In this document: in pieces, positions 41,991 to 52,366 of the stretch
Numbering within the stretch: the stretch's first letter is position 1
Layout: each line of letters opens with the position of its first letter
Assembly (NCBI GenBank): GCA_020832135.1
Contig: JAFIFG010000124.1
Location: 38,381 to 102,380, forward strand
Direction: 5' to 3'
Source: Clostridiaceae bacterium
Lineage (GTDB): Bacteria > Bacillota > Clostridia > Peptostreptococcales > Natronincolaceae
Length of the DNA: 64,000 bases
The notes under the pieces: model-generated
Told to the model about the DNA's origin: nothing
The model's input: the letters and a program-made list of their open reading frames with translations, nothing else
The model's database searches: none
Made by a program: the position numbers and the translations under genes

Positions 41991-42893
41991 ATGGAAATAC
42001 CGCAATTAAGTCATGGAATTATTATTGAAGGTAAATGGAAAAAAAACAGATATAAAATAAAGAAAAAAATTGGTGAAGGAGGCATAGGAGCGGTATACTT
42101 AGTAAAGGATTTAAATACCGAAACAGACTATGCCATGAAGATAAGTAAAGATAGCCTTTCTTTAAATAGAGAATACCAACTATTGAAAAATTTTTATAAA
42201 ATTGATATCATTGTCAGTGTGTATGAATTAGATGATTGCGTAGTAAATGGCGAGAACTTTTATTATATTCTGTTGGAATATGTTAATGGTATAGATTTAA
42301 AAAGATATATAGGAAGAAATAAATTAGATAAAAATATGGTTTTGGGTATTATTCTCATTATATTAAAAGGATTACAGGCACTTCATGAAGAAGAATATAT
42401 TATGGCGGATTTAAAATTAGAAAATATTATGTTGGATCGTCAGCATAGAAAAATAAAGATGATAGACTTAGGAGGTATCACCCCAAAGGGGAGAGGCATT
42501 AAAGAATTCACCCCTTTATATGATCGTGGTAGTTGGAGGTGTGGCAATAGAATAGCAGAAGAATCTTATGATGTATTTGCCGCTATGATTGTTTTGTCAA
42601 AGCTTCTTGTAAATGAAGAAATTAATCCTAGAAGACAAAGGATAAAAGACATAGTATATATGCTTAAAAGAGAAGAGGTAGAAGAACAGCTAATAGATTG
42701 TGTCCATAAGGGGCTGACTGGACAAGAGACTTCACTGCAATATTTCATAAGTAGGTTTAAAAGACTATATACTTTAGAGCGAATAAATAATAAACAAAAA
42801 CGAATACTTTTAAGAAATAGAAAAATAGATATTGTATTTGTGGGAAGTATTTTTTTGTTTTTAGGGATGGTTACATTAATTATAGCAAGATAG
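41991..42893 (+). CDS. yabT: YabT-like Hanks-type serine/threonine kinase with C-terminal membrane anchor
   Basis: This 300-residue kinase has the glycine loop GEGGIGAVYLV near residue 24-34, the VAIK-type lysine in YAMKISK, the catalytic loop ADLKLENIM near residue 140-148 (Asp and Asn kept, HRD changed to MAD) and a DLGG in place of DFGG. A hydrophobic segment at about residues 278-298 anchors it at the C-terminus. In Bacillus the protein acts in the forespore and phosphorylates RecA and other DNA-linked proteins; the same is inferred here. It lies 48 bp after yabS. Confidence 0.85.
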   Translation: MEIPQLSHGIIIEGKWKKNRYKIKKKIGEGGIGAVYLVKDLNTETDYAMKISKDSLSLNREYQLLKNFYKIDIIVSVYELDDCVVNGENFYYILLEYVNGIDLKRYIGRNKLDKNMVLGIILIILKGLQALHEEEYIMADLKLENIMLDRQHRKIKMIDLGGITPKGRGIKEFTPLYDRGSWRCGNRIAEESYDVFAAMIVLSKLLVNEEINPRRQRIKDIVYMLKREEVEEQLIDCVHKGLTGQETSLQYFISRFKRLYTLERINNKQKRILLRNRKIDIVFVGSIFLFLGMVTLIIAR

Positions 42894-42927
42894 CAAATAT
42901 TACTTAGGGAAAAAACGAGGGATGAGC

Positions 42928-44316
42928 ATGTTAGATAAAATAAAAAAAACAATAAAAAAGCATGACCTTATAGATTTTGGAGATAAAATTGTTGTGGCAG
43001 TTTCTGGTGGCCCCGACTCTATATGTCTTCTACATACATTACATAGCTTAAAAGAAGAATTTCAACTACAGATATATGCCGCTCATCTAAACCATAACTT
43101 TCGAGGTATAGAAGCACAAATAGATGCACAATATGTAGCAAATTTTTGTGAAGAGTTAAATATTATAAGCTTTATTAAAAGTATGGATGTACAAAAGCAT
43201 GCCAAGGAAAATGGACTTTCTTTAGAGGAGGCTGGAAGAGTACTTAGGTATGATTTTTTTGATGAAGTAGTAGAAAGGGTAGGAGCTACTAAAATAGCAG
43301 TTGCACATAATGAAAATGATCAGGCGGAAACAGTACTGATGAGACTATTGAGGGGTACCGGTATTCAGGGGTTGACAGCTATACACCATGAAAGAGGTAA
43401 GATTATACGACCTCTATTAAATGTAAGTCGTAAAGAGATAGAAGAATACTGCCTTATTCATAAACTAGCCCCTAGAATTGACGAAACTAATTTAGAACCC
43501 ATATACCATCGTAATAAGATTAGGTTGGAGTTAATACCCTATATAGAAGAGGGATATAACCCCAATATTATAAAGAGCCTTGCCAAAACAGCTGAAATTC
43601 TAAAGAAAGATAATGACTTTATTGATGAAGTGGCGAGAAAAGAATACAACACATTAAAGAACTGGAAAAGTGATAAATGTTTAGAAATAGACATTGGAGG
43701 TATAAATAAATTGCACCATGCCTTGCAGTCTAGAATTTTCAGATTGACAGCTGAGGAACTTGTGGGTAAAAAGGAGGTATTGGAATATAAGCACATACAA
43801 AGCATTGTAGAATTATTAGAAAAAAAGGAAACCGGTAAGAAAATTGCATTATCTATGGGTATAATAGTAAAGATTAGTTATAATAAAATAATATTTACTA
43901 CTGAAGAAGAAACAGAAGATGTATTCTTCTATCCATTACATGACAATCAATGTGCTTATATAAACGAAATTGAGGGAACGATTTGTACTAAAGTATTACC
44001 TAGAAATGAAGTTAGGAATATTAGTAGGGATAAATACATAAAATATTTTGATTATGACAAGCTAAAGGCTGACTTGAATGTACGAAATCGAAAGCAGGGT
44101 GATAGATTTTGGCCTTTAGGCTTAGTGGGTAGTAAAAAGTTAAAGGACTTTTTTATCGATTATAAAATTGATAGATCCAAAAGAAATAGAGTACCATTAA
44201 TATGTGATGGTGCTGAAATAATGTGGGTTATAGGCTATAGAATTAGTGAGAACTATAAAGTTACTGAAGATACTCGTAAGATATTATCCATTGAATACAA
44301 GAAAACTATTGAATAG
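42928..44316 (+). CDS. tilS: tRNA(Ile)-lysidine synthetase
   Basis: This 462-residue ATP-dependent enzyme adds lysine to C34 of the CAU-anticodon tRNA(Ile), changing its decoding from AUG to AUA; it is essential. The PP-loop SGGPDS is at residues 26-31, followed by the AHLNHNFRG motif and RLLRGTGIQGLTAI. The C-terminal TilS substrate-binding domain (GDRFWPLG, KLKDFFID) is complete. The ATG at 42928 suits the upstream GAGGG better than one at 42922. In most relatives hpt separates tilS and ftsH; here ftsH follows directly. Confidence 0.95.
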   Translation: MLDKIKKTIKKHDLIDFGDKIVVAVSGGPDSICLLHTLHSLKEEFQLQIYAAHLNHNFRGIEAQIDAQYVANFCEELNIISFIKSMDVQKHAKENGLSLEEAGRVLRYDFFDEVVERVGATKIAVAHNENDQAETVLMRLLRGTGIQGLTAIHHERGKIIRPLLNVSRKEIEEYCLIHKLAPRIDETNLEPIYHRNKIRLELIPYIEEGYNPNIIKSLAKTAEILKKDNDFIDEVARKEYNTLKNWKSDKCLEIDIGGINKLHHALQSRIFRLTAEELVGKKEVLEYKHIQSIVELLEKKETGKKIALSMGIIVKISYNKIIFTTEEETEDVFFYPLHDNQCAYINEIEGTICTKVLPRNEVRNISRDKYIKYFDYDKLKADLNVRNRKQGDRFWPLGLVGSKKLKDFFIDYKIDRSKRNRVPLICDGAEIMWVIGYRISENYKVTEDTRKILSIEYKKTIE

Positions 44317-44422
44317 TGATTTATTTCGAAAAACTAAGCCTTGATGCTGTTGTTTTTAATTGGATGTTGTGGTAAAATATTTAAATGTAATAAAAAAGGC
44401 ATTCATGAGAGGAGGACTTTTT

Positions 44423-46363
44423 TTGAGGAAATTTTTCCGCGGAGCTAGTTTCTATATATTGATATTCATTATATTGCTTATTTTGGTACAGCAGTTTGCA
44501 AGACCACCTCAACAAACAATAGAAATAGAGTTTTCTAGATTTTACAAAGAGCTTGTTAATGAAAATGTAGAAGAAATCCACATAGTGGATAGATCAATAG
44601 AAGGAACTATTGTAAAAAATAATGAAGAAGTTTATTTTGAATCTTTTGTACCTACTGTATTTAGTGTAGACAGACTCACGGAAGTTATGGAGGAACAGAT
44701 TGATCGTGGGGTATTACGTGTGGCGGGTTCACCACCTCCTGGAACTCCATGGTTTATTGAATTGTTACCGTCTATCTTTATGATTTTAATTTTTGTAGTA
44801 TTTTGGTTTGTATTTATGCAACAATCCCAAGGAGGCGGCAATCGTGTTATGTCCTTTGGGAAAAGCAAAGCAAAGCTTCACAAAGATGAGGAAAAAGGTA
44901 GAACTACCTTTGACGATGTAGCTGGATTAGATGAAGAAAAAGAAGAACTACAGGAACTTGTGGATTTCTTGAAAAATCCTCGAAAATATATGGACTTGGG
45001 AGCTAGAATTCCAAAAGGGATTTTAATGATAGGACCACCAGGTACAGGTAAAACTTATTTAACCAAGGCTGTTGCAGGAGAAGCTGGAGTACCTTTCTTT
45101 AGCATAAGTGGATCTGATTTCGTTGAAATGTTTGTAGGTGTTGGTGCATCAAGAGTTCGTGATTTATTCGAACAGGCAAAGAAAAACTCACCTTGTATCA
45201 TTTTTATAGATGAAATAGATGCTGTTGGTAGAAAAAGAGGTGCTGGTTTAGGCGGTGGACATGATGAAAGAGAACAAACCCTAAATCAACTTCTAGTTGA
45301 GATGGATGGATTTGGCCTAAACGAAGGGATCATTATGGTGGCAGCAACCAATAGACCTGATATTCTAGACCCTGCATTAATGAGACCGGGAAGGTTCGAC
45401 CGCCAGGTTATGGTTGGAGCACCTGATATTAAAGGTAGGGAAGCTATATTAAAGGTTCATGCAAAAGGCAAACCACTAGAAAAAGACGTAGATCTTAAAA
45501 TATTAGCAAGAAGAACTCCTGGATTTACTCCAGCTGATATTGAGAATCTCATGAATGAAGCGGCACTTCTAACTGCTAGAAGGAATGAAAAAACAATTAG
45601 AATGGCTACTATAGAAGAGGCCATTACAAAGGTAATTGCAGGTGTAGAAAAGAAAAGTCGTGTAATTAGTGAGAAAGAAAGAAAGCTTACAGCATATCAT
45701 GAAGCTGGGCATGCTGTAGTGGCTACATTATTGCCTAATACAGATCCTGTTCATCAGGTGACAATTATACCAAGAGGTAGAGCTGGTGGATTTACTATGA
45801 TTCTACCGAAGGAAGATAAATATTATGCAACTAAAACTGAGATGGAAGAACATATTGTACATCTCTTAGGTGGTAGGATAGCAGAAAAGCTTGTGCTACA
45901 TGATATTAGCACGGGTGCTCAAAACGATCTGCAAAGAGTATCGGAAATTGCTAGAGCCATGGTAACGAAATATGGCATGAGTGATAAAATAGGAGCTATG
46001 GCATTAGGCGGCGGTGATGATGAGGTATTCTTAGGTAGGGATATGACATCTAAACGTAATTATTCTGAAGAAGTTGCTTCGGAAGTAGATCATGAAATTA
46101 AACGTATTGTGGATGAAGGCTATGAGAAAGCAGAAAAGCTATTAAGCGGCAATATGGATAAACTTCATATTATAGCGAAGGCACTACTGAAGCTAGAAAC
46201 CTTAGATACTGATCAGTTCAGATTCATCTTTTCAGGTGAACTTGTTGTTAATGATGAAGATACAATAGAGGATGTTGAGGAAAGATTTAAAGCACTTAAG
46301 GCTACAGAAAGACAAAAAGAAGAAAAAGAAGCTATGGATCAACACAAAGAAGATGAAGAATAA
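44423..46363 (+). CDS. ftsH: ATP-dependent zinc metalloprotease FtsH
   Basis: This membrane-bound AAA+ protease (about 646 residues) degrades misfolded and regulatory membrane proteins. It has two N-terminal membrane segments (about residues 9-28 and 117-137) around a small external domain, Walker A GPPGTGKT near 205, Walker B IIFIDEID near 260, the second region of homology [20 protein letters not shown], and the zinc site HEAGHA near 430. A TTG start at 44423 is preferred because AGGAGG lies 7 bases upstream; an ATG at 44405 falls inside that site and a TTG at 44360 has no support. Confidence 0.95.
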   Translation: MRKFFRGASFYILIFIILLILVQQFARPPQQTIEIEFSRFYKELVNENVEEIHIVDRSIEGTIVKNNEEVYFESFVPTVFSVDRLTEVMEEQIDRGVLRVAGSPPPGTPWFIELLPSIFMILIFVVFWFVFMQQSQGGGNRVMSFGKSKAKLHKDEEKGRTTFDDVAGLDEEKEELQELVDFLKNPRKYMDLGARIPKGILMIGPPGTGKTYLTKAVAGEAGVPFFSISGSDFVEMFVGVGASRVRDLFEQAKKNSPCIIFIDEIDAVGRKRGAGLGGGHDEREQTLNQLLVEMDGFGLNEGIIMVAATNRPDILDPALMRPGRFDRQVMVGAPDIKGREAILKVHAKGKPLEKDVDLKILARRTPGFTPADIENLMNEAALLTARRNEKTIRMATIEEAITKVIAGVEKKSRVISEKERKLTAYHEAGHAVVATLLPNTDPVHQVTIIPRGRAGGFTMILPKEDKYYATKTEMEEHIVHLLGGRIAEKLVLHDISTGAQNDLQRVSEIARAMVTKYGMSDKIGAMALGGGDDEVFLGRDMTSKRNYSEEVASEVDHEIKRIVDEGYEKAEKLLSGNMDKLHIIAKALLKLETLDTDQFRFIFSGELVVNDEDTIEDVEERFKALKATERQKEEKEAMDQHKEDEE

Positions 46364-46365
46364 TT

Positions 46366-46418
46366 CATAGAGTTAAAGCCCCTTAAACTTTAAAAGTTTA
46401 AGGGGCTTTAACTCTATG
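46366..46418. repeat. 25-bp perfect inverted repeat (hairpin) after ftsH
   Basis: CATAGAGTTAAAGCCCC... (46366-46390) and its exact complement (46394-46418) are separated by only 3 bases, three bases past the ftsH stop. It would form an extremely stable hairpin in RNA or a cruciform, but there is no T-run after it on either strand. It could work as a terminator, an mRNA 3' stabiliser or an antisense-active structure. The following 240 bp to the mutase gene hold no other gene. Confidence 0.85.
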
Positions 46419-46657
46419 GGGAAATAACTAAAAAGACTTAAAATTTAGAAAACTACCTTGCGATAATCATACAAAAACTGTAAAATGAACAGTAGAGGCA
46501 CTATTTTGCAATTTTAATTTCATATTCTATAAAAGCATGAATTTTTAATTGCACACTTAGAGGATTTTCATAATAAGAAGGTAAAAAATTAATAAACTCT
46601 CCACAAATCTTTATTTTAAAAGATATATTATAATACTATTATAAGGGAGGCAATAAG

Positions 46658-48337
46658 ATGTTGAAGGATGAAAAGCTACAACAGCTAAAGAAGAATCAGG
46701 AGAATTGGCAAAAAAACAAGGTTGAAAAAGGCTTAGGAAAATTTCCCGAAAGAAAAGACAGATTTGCCACAGGCTCGAATGAAGAGGTGGAAAGACTATA
46801 TACTCCGGTAGATGTTGAGGACTTTGATTATGAAGCAGACCTAGGTTTTCCGGGAGAGTACCCATTTACAAGAGGGGTACAGCCCACCATGTACCGTGGC
46901 AGATTATGGACCATGAGGCAATATGCTGGCTTTGCCACTGCTGAAGAATCAAATAAAAGATATAAGTATTTGTTAGACCAGGGCCAAACTGGACTATCTG
47001 TTGCCTTTGATCTGCCTACACAAATTGGATATGATTCTGATCATGCTTTGTCTGAAGGAGAAGTAGGAAAAGTTGGTGTTGCCATTGATTCTTTGAAGGA
47101 CATGGAAATTCTATTCGATGATATCCCGCTGGATAAAGTTAGCACATCTATGACGATAAATGCCCCCGCATCTGTTTTGCTTGCTATGTATATAGCTGTA
47201 GCAGAAAAACAAGGAGTTTCATCAGTAGATTTAAGAGGAACTATACAAAATGATATATTGAAGGAATATATAGCTAGAGGAACCTATATTTTCCCAACTG
47301 AACCATCTATGAGACTCATCACGGATATATTTGAATACTGCTCAGAAGAAGTGCCTAATTGGAACACCATTAGTATTTCTGGGTACCATATCCGTGAGGC
47401 AGGAGCAACAGCTATTCAAGAGGTAGCCTTTACATTAGCGGACGGTATAGCTTATGTAGAAGCGGCTATTAAAGCTGGTTTAGATGTAGATAGATTCGCT
47501 CCTAGATTATCCTTCTTTTTTAATTCTCACAATGACTTATTGGAGGAAGTTGCTAAGTTTAGAGCTGCAAGAAGAATTTGGGCCAAAATCATGAAGGAAA
47601 GATTTGGTGCTAAAAACCCTAAATCTATGCAACTGAAATTTCATACTCAAACAGGAGGTTCAACTTTAACAGCACAGCAACCAGATAACAATATTGTTCG
47701 TGTAGCTATACAGACTTTAGCTGCAGTGCTTGGTGGCACTCAATCTCTACATACCAACTCGAAGGACGAAGCATTGGCATTGCCTACAGAGGAATCTGTA
47801 AGGATAGCTTTAAGAACCCAACAAATTGTAGCCCATGAAAGCGGAGTGGCAGAAACTGTAGACCCACTAGCTGGATCCTATTATGTTGAAAGTCTAACAA
47901 ACAAAATAGAAAAAGAGGCTTTGGCCTACATTAAGAAAATAGATGATCTTGGTGGAGCTGCCAGTGCTATTGATAAAGGGTTTATGCAAAAAGAAATTAT
48001 GGACAGTGCCTACGAGTATCAAAAACAAATAGAGAGAGAAGAACGTATTGTTGTAGGGATGAACAAATTCAGAGTAAAGGAAGAGGTTCCAAAAGGACTA
48101 TTGAAGGTGGATCCTACCGTTGGAGAAATGCAAAAAGAAAAACTTGTCCAACTGAAGGCTGAAAGGAACAATGATTTAGTTCTAGAAAAACTTAATGCCC
48201 TCAAAACAGCTGCAACAGGCAGTGAAAATTTAATGCTTTATATTTTAGATGCTGTTAGAGAGTATGCTACTTTGGGAGAAGTTTGTGGTGTGTTAAGAGA
48301 AGTGTTTGGAGAGTACCAACAAAACGTCATTCTTTAA
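46658..48337 (+). CDS. mcmA1: Methylmalonyl-CoA mutase, large (catalytic) subunit
   Basis: This 559-residue TIM-barrel subunit of adenosylcobalamin-dependent mutase interconverts succinyl-CoA and (R)-methylmalonyl-Co[17 protein letters not shown] near residue 80 and [15 protein letters not shown] near 210 hold the Tyr and Arg that separate methylmalonyl-CoA from isobutyryl-CoA mutases, and [10 protein letters not shown] near 245 holds the active-site His. The B12 domain is encoded separately by the next gene, as in archaeal and many clostridial enzymes. GGGAGG precedes the ATG. Confidence 0.93.
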   Translation: MLKDEKLQQLKKNQENWQKNKVEKGLGKFPERKDRFATGSNEEVERLYTPVDVEDFDYEADLGFPGEYPFTRGVQPTMYRGRLWTMRQYAGFATAEESNKRYKYLLDQGQTGLSVAFDLPTQIGYDSDHALSEGEVGKVGVAIDSLKDMEILFDDIPLDKVSTSMTINAPASVLLAMYIAVAEKQGVSSVDLRGTIQNDILKEYIARGTYIFPTEPSMRLITDIFEYCSEEVPNWNTISISGYHIREAGATAIQEVAFTLADGIAYVEAAIKAGLDVDRFAPRLSFFFNSHNDLLEEVAKFRAARRIWAKIMKERFGAKNPKSMQLKFHTQTGGSTLTAQQPDNNIVRVAIQTLAAVLGGTQSLHTNSKDEALALPTEESVRIALRTQQIVAHESGVAETVDPLAGSYYVESLTNKIEKEALAYIKKIDDLGGAASAIDKGFMQKEIMDSAYEYQKQIEREERIVVGMNKFRVKEEVPKGLLKVDPTVGEMQKEKLVQLKAERNNDLVLEKLNALKTAATGSENLMLYILDAVREYATLGEVCGVLREVFGEYQQNVIL

Positions 48338-48368
48338 TATTAGTGAGAAAATAAAGGAGGTTCGGGAA

Positions 48369-48767
48369 ATGAACAGACCTATTAGAGTATTAGTTGGAAA
48401 ACCTGGATTAGATGGTCATGATAGAGGTGCAAAAGTTATAGCTAGAGCATTAAGAGATGCAGGAATGGAAGTAATCTATACGGGATTGCGATTAACCCCT
48501 GAACAAATTGTTCAAGCCGCTATTCAGGAAGATGTGGATGTTGTGGCTTTAAGTATATTATCTGGTGCACATAATCACCTATTACCAAAGGTTGTTGATT
48601 TATTGAAATCGGAAGAGGTTTACGATGAAGTACTGGTTATTTGTGGCGGTGTTATTCCAGAGGAGGATATTCCTGTTCTAAAAGAAAAAGGTATAGCAGG
48701 TGTATTTACACCTGGAACACCAACACAAGTTACTATAGATTTTATTAAAGAGAATCTAAAAAGATAA
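48369..48767 (+). CDS. mcmA2: Methylmalonyl-CoA mutase, small cobalamin-binding subunit
   Basis: This 132-residue subunit is the B12-binding Rossmann-like domain. D15-G-H17-D-R-G20 is the DxHxxG motif with the cobalt-ligating His, followed by SILSGAH near residue 65 and VICGG near 95. The ATG at 48369 has AAAGGAGG about 9 bases upstream; an in-frame ATG at 48306 lies inside the previous gene and lacks a site. It pairs with the large subunit just upstream. Confidence 0.95.
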   Translation: MNRPIRVLVGKPGLDGHDRGAKVIARALRDAGMEVIYTGLRLTPEQIVQAAIQEDVDVVALSILSGAHNHLLPKVVDLLKSEEVYDEVLVICGGVIPEEDIPVLKEKGIAGVFTPGTPTQVTIDFIKENLKR

Positions 48768-48783
48768 TAATAACTGGTTGCTA

Positions 48784-48815
48784 GACAAAAGGGGGAGTTT
48801 TTCCCCTGTTTTGTC
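48784..48815 (+). terminator. Hairpin inside the mutase-decarboxylase gene cluster
   Basis: GACAAAA/TTTTGTC with an inner GGGGA/TCCCC forms a stem of about 12 bp between the mutase small subunit and MeaB. It lacks a strong T-run, so it is more likely to modulate or process the message than to end it. Confidence 0.45.
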
Positions 48816-48868
48816 GTGATGAGATGTCGAAAATTGCTATAAATTAACTTTGATTAGGTGGTGCAGTA

Positions 48869-49810
48869 ATGGAGTTAGTAGAAAGGCTGTTGAAGGGTGA
48901 CAAGAGGGCGGCAGCAAGACTGATTACCATGGTGGAAAATAATGACCCAGCAGTTATTGCTATGTTATCTGAAATATATAAGTATACTGGTAAGGCAGAG
49001 GTTATAGGCATTACTGGTCCTCCGGGGTCGGGGAAAAGCACTCTTACCGACAAACTCACAAAACTTCTTAGAAAACAAAATAAGAAGGTGGGGATTATTG
49101 CGGTGGATCCCACCAGTCCCTTTACCGGTGGGTCCATCCTGGGAGATCGTATCAGAATGTCCGACTTAAATACAGATCCTGGGGTTTTTATTCGTAGTAT
49201 GGGAACACGGGGACACCTAGGGGGACTGGCACTAGCTACCCTTGGTGCTGTAAAAATACTAGATGCCTATGGACTTGACTATATCTTTATTGAGACCGTA
49301 GGTGTAGGTCAATCGGAGGTAGATATAGTTAAGGCAGCTGATACTGTATTGATGGTTATGGTTCCTGGATTAGGAGATGACATCCAAGCTATAAAAGCTG
49401 GGATTATGGAAATTGGCGATGTTTTTGCTATTAACAAAGCTGATCGTGAAGGTGCCGATAGAACAAAAACAGAAATAGAAATGATGTTAGACTTTAATGA
49501 GGGAGATTGGCGCCCTCCCGTTAAAAAAGTGGTAGCTATCCATAATGAAGGGGTAGAAACATTACTGGAAAGTATCCAGCGACATAGGACTTATTTAGAA
49601 GACACAGGGGAATTAATAGAGAGAAGAAGCAAAAATAGCGAAAGAGAGATATTGGATCTGGCCCAACATAGCCTTATGAAGAAAATGGTAGGTACTGAGG
49701 AAGACAAATATGAAATCAAAGTATTTGCTGAAAAAGTAGCTAAAAGAAAGATGGATCCGTACACCATAAGCAATGAAATTGTTGAAAAGATAACCAATAA
49801 GAAAGATTAA
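48869..49810 (+). CDS. meaB: Methylmalonyl-CoA mutase-associated GTPase MeaB
   Basis: This 313-residue G3E-family GTPase gates cofactor loading and protects or reactivates methylmalonyl-CoA mutase. It shows the P-loop GPPGSGKST near residue 50, VDPTSPFTGGSILGDRIRM near 75, the Walker B/switch FIETVGVGQSE near 140 and NKAD near 190. Position between the mutase and epimerase genes fits. Confidence 0.95.
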   Translation: MELVERLLKGDKRAAARLITMVENNDPAVIAMLSEIYKYTGKAEVIGITGPPGSGKSTLTDKLTKLLRKQNKKVGIIAVDPTSPFTGGSILGDRIRMSDLNTDPGVFIRSMGTRGHLGGLALATLGAVKILDAYGLDYIFIETVGVGQSEVDIVKAADTVLMVMVPGLGDDIQAIKAGIMEIGDVFAINKADREGADRTKTEIEMMLDFNEGDWRPPVKKVVAIHNEGVETLLESIQRHRTYLEDTGELIERRSKNSEREILDLAQHSLMKKMVGTEEDKYEIKVFAEKVAKRKMDPYTISNEIVEKITNKKD

Positions 49811-49825
49811 AGGGGAGGGGTATTG

Positions 49826-50227
49826 ATGAAGGTAGGTAAGGTTGATCACATAGGTATAGCGGTTAAAGATTTAGAGGCATCTTTAAAGTTTTATGAGGAT
49901 ATCTTGGGCTTGGAGTGTATAGCCACTGAAGTGGTAGAAGAACAAAAAGTAAAGGTTGCTTTTATTCCAGTTGGAGATACCGAAGTAGAACTCTTAGAGT
50001 CTACTGATGAAGCGGGGCCTATTGCTAAATTCATTGAAAAAAAAGGAGAAGGCATCCAACACATTGCTTTTAAAGTAGATAATATAGAAGAAGCTATTGA
50101 AACCATGAAGGCTAAGGGAGTAAGAATGATTGATGAAACTCCTAGATATGGAGCAGGAGGAGCAAGGATAGCCTTTTGTCATCCTAAAAGCACAAATGGT
50201 GTGTTAATAGAATTAAGTGAAAGGTAA
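49826..50227 (+). CDS. mce: Methylmalonyl-CoA epimerase
   Basis: This 133-residue vicinal-oxygen-chelate protein interconverts (R)- and (S)-methylmalonyl-CoA. The metal-binding residues are visible in VDHIGIAV (His near residue 7), the VELLEST Glu, GIQHIAFKV and a C-terminal GVLIELSE Glu. The ATG at 49826 with GGGGAGGGG upstream is preferred to the TTG three bases earlier. It connects the mutase product to the decarboxylase encoded downstream. Confidence 0.94.
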   Translation: MKVGKVDHIGIAVKDLEASLKFYEDILGLECIATEVVEEQKVKVAFIPVGDTEVELLESTDEAGPIAKFIEKKGEGIQHIAFKVDNIEEAIETMKAKGVRMIDETPRYGAGGARIAFCHPKSTNGVLIELSER

Positions 50228-50301
50228 CAAAATTTCCAGGTATATGTTATAATACAAAATGTATAATTATTTTACAAGTAATTACAGTGGGAGGGTAAAT
50301 T

Positions 50302-51849
50302 ATGACCATGAGTAAATTGGAGGAACTTCGCCAACGCAAAGAAAAGATTCAACAAGGTGGCGGAGCAAAGAGAATTGCTAGCCAACATGAAAAAGGCAAG
50401 CTAACTGCTAGAGAAAGAATTAATCTCTTGTTTGACGAGGGTACTTTTGTTGAAATTGATGCCTTTGTAAAGCACAGATGCACCAATTTTGGTATGGAAA
50501 AGATAGAAGCACCAGGAGAAGGGGTAGTAACAGGATACGGCATGGTAGATGGCCGATTAGTATATTCTTATGCCCAAGATTTCACCGTAGTAGGTGGGTC
50601 ATTAGGAGAGATGCATGCTAAGAAAATTTCTAAAATTCAAGATTTAGCCTTAAAGATGGGTGCACCTATCGTTGGTATTAATGACTCAGGTGGTGCTAGA
50701 ATCCAAGAGGGTGTAGATGCTTTATCTGGATATGGTAATATATTTTATAGGAATACGATTTCTTCAGGAGTTATACCACAACTTACTGCTATTATGGGAC
50801 CATGTGCAGGAGGAGCTGTTTATTCACCAGCTTTAACAGACTTTATATTCATGGTAGATAAAAGTAGCCAAATGTTTATAACGGGTCCACAGGTTATCAA
50901 AACAGTAACTGGAGAAGATGTAACAGCAGAAGCTCTTGGAGGAGCTATGACTCATAATAAAACCAGTGGTGTAGCCCACTTTGTTTCACCTAGTGATGCA
51001 GATTGTATAGAGGAAATAAAAAGATTACTTAGCTTCTTGCCTTCAAATAATATGGAAAATGCTCCTATTTTTGAAACAGAAGATGATATCAACAAGATCA
51101 TTCCAGAACTTGATGAAATTATTCCTGAAAATCCAAATAAGCCTTATGATATGAAAAATATTATTGCTAAATTGGCTGATGATGAAGATTTCTTTGAAGT
51201 ACAACCATATTATGCAACCAATATGATCACAGGGTTTATCCGATTAAATGGTCAATCAGTAGGTATTATTGCAAACCAACCAAGAGTATTAGCGGGATGC
51301 TTAGATGTTAATGCCTCTGATAAAGCAGGAAGATTTATTAGAACTTGTGATGCCTTTAATATTCCGCTATTAACCATGGTGGACGTTCCAGGTTTCTTAC
51401 CAGGAACTAGTCAAGAATATGGTGGTATCATAAGACATGGTGCAAAGATGCTTTATGCTTATAGTGAGGCAACTGTACCAAAGATGACACTAATTATAAG
51501 AAAAGCCTATGGTGGAGCTTATATAGCTATGTGTAACAAGGAGCTAGGAGCAGATATGGTTCTAGCATGGCCGACTGCAGAAATAGCGGTTATGGGTCCG
51601 GAGGGTGCAGCTAATATTATCTTTAGAAAAGAGATAGCTGATGCAGATGATCCACAAGCAACAAGAACAGAAATTATAGACAACTACAAATCAGAATTCG
51701 CTACTCCATATAAGGCAGCGGAGAGAGGCTATGTAGACGATGTAATCGAACCATCAGCTACTAGACCAAGACTAATAGATGCATTAAATATGTTAGCAAG
51801 CAAACGTGAAACAAGACCACCTAAGAAACATGGTAACCTACCAGTATAG
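50302..51849 (+). CDS. mmdA: Methylmalonyl-CoA decarboxylase carboxyltransferase (alpha) subunit
   Basis: This 515-residue acyl-CoA carboxyltransferase moves CO2 from (S)-methylmalonyl-CoA to the biotin carrier. Typical stretches are KLTARERINLLFDEGTF near residue 35, GGARIQEGVDALSGYG near 130, GPCAGGAVYSPALTDF near 165 and RKAYGGAYIAM near 400. The following three genes encode the delta, biotin-carrier and beta subunits, so the complex is a sodium-pumping decarboxylase and not a soluble propionyl-CoA carboxylase. Confidence 0.93.
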   Translation: MTMSKLEELRQRKEKIQQGGGAKRIASQHEKGKLTARERINLLFDEGTFVEIDAFVKHRCTNFGMEKIEAPGEGVVTGYGMVDGRLVYSYAQDFTVVGGSLGEMHAKKISKIQDLALKMGAPIVGINDSGGARIQEGVDALSGYGNIFYRNTISSGVIPQLTAIMGPCAGGAVYSPALTDFIFMVDKSSQMFITGPQVIKTVTGEDVTAEALGGAMTHNKTSGVAHFVSPSDADCIEEIKRLLSFLPSNNMENAPIFETEDDINKIIPELDEIIPENPNKPYDMKNIIAKLADDEDFFEVQPYYATNMITGFIRLNGQSVGIIANQPRVLAGCLDVNASDKAGRFIRTCDAFNIPLLTMVDVPGFLPGTSQEYGGIIRHGAKMLYAYSEATVPKMTLIIRKAYGGAYIAMCNKELGADMVLAWPTAEIAVMGPEGAANIIFRKEIADADDPQATRTEIIDNYKSEFATPYKAAERGYVDDVIEPSATRPRLIDALNMLASKRETRPPKKHGNLPV

Positions 51850-51907
51850 ATAGAGGTGAGAATAGAACATAAGACTTAATTGAGGGGAAAGAAGAGGTGA
51901 TCAATAA

Positions 51908-52309
51908 ATGAGTCTAATGGAAAGAATGAGAGATGCCGCGGAGCTTGAAGCCATGACCTTAGGAGAGAAGGTTTTTGGAAGTATACAGGTGTCGTTACTG
52001 GGGATAGTTGTGGTGTTTGTAGTATTATTTATACTATTTGTAGCTATCAACCTTATGGAAAAAACCTTGAATAAAGATGAAAAGAAACAAGCATCTGTAG
52101 CTAAAGTAGAAACAACTGTAGAAGCACAACAAGAGGAAGTAGAAGAAGAAACCGTAGATGATACTGAGTTGGTAGCAGCAATTACGGCAGCACTAGCAGC
52201 TAGTTTACACACTTCTACCCATAATATTGTTGTAAGAAATATTGTAAGAGTGCCAGATGCAGCACCAGCTTGGAATAAGCTAGGAAGAATGCAACAAATC
52301 AATAGATAA
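51908..52309 (+). CDS. mmdD: Methylmalonyl-CoA decarboxylase delta subunit (OadG family)
   Basis: This 133-residue small subunit has one membrane segment (about residues 26-48), a charged and Glu-rich linker and a C-terminal segment ending in WNKLGRMQQINR, which resembles the assembly region of other Mmd delta/OadG proteins. It holds the carboxyltransferase and membrane pump together. Sequence is poorly conserved in this family; context is the main support. Confidence 0.85.
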   Translation: MSLMERMRDAAELEAMTLGEKVFGSIQVSLLGIVVVFVVLFILFVAINLMEKTLNKDEKKQASVAKVETTVEAQQEEVEEETVDDTELVAAITAALAASLHTSTHNIVVRNIVRVPDAAPAWNKLGRMQQINR

Positions 52310-52366
52310 TAAAAGATAACTAATAATCAAATACTTAAATAGTTCGTATGAAGGAGGAAAAATATA

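Noticed and set aside
51901..52302. A 133-codon ORF antisense to the decarboxylase delta subunit
   Set aside because: It mirrors the real gene almost exactly, is Ser/Thr-rich as reverse-strand shadows tend to be, and breaks the operon direction.
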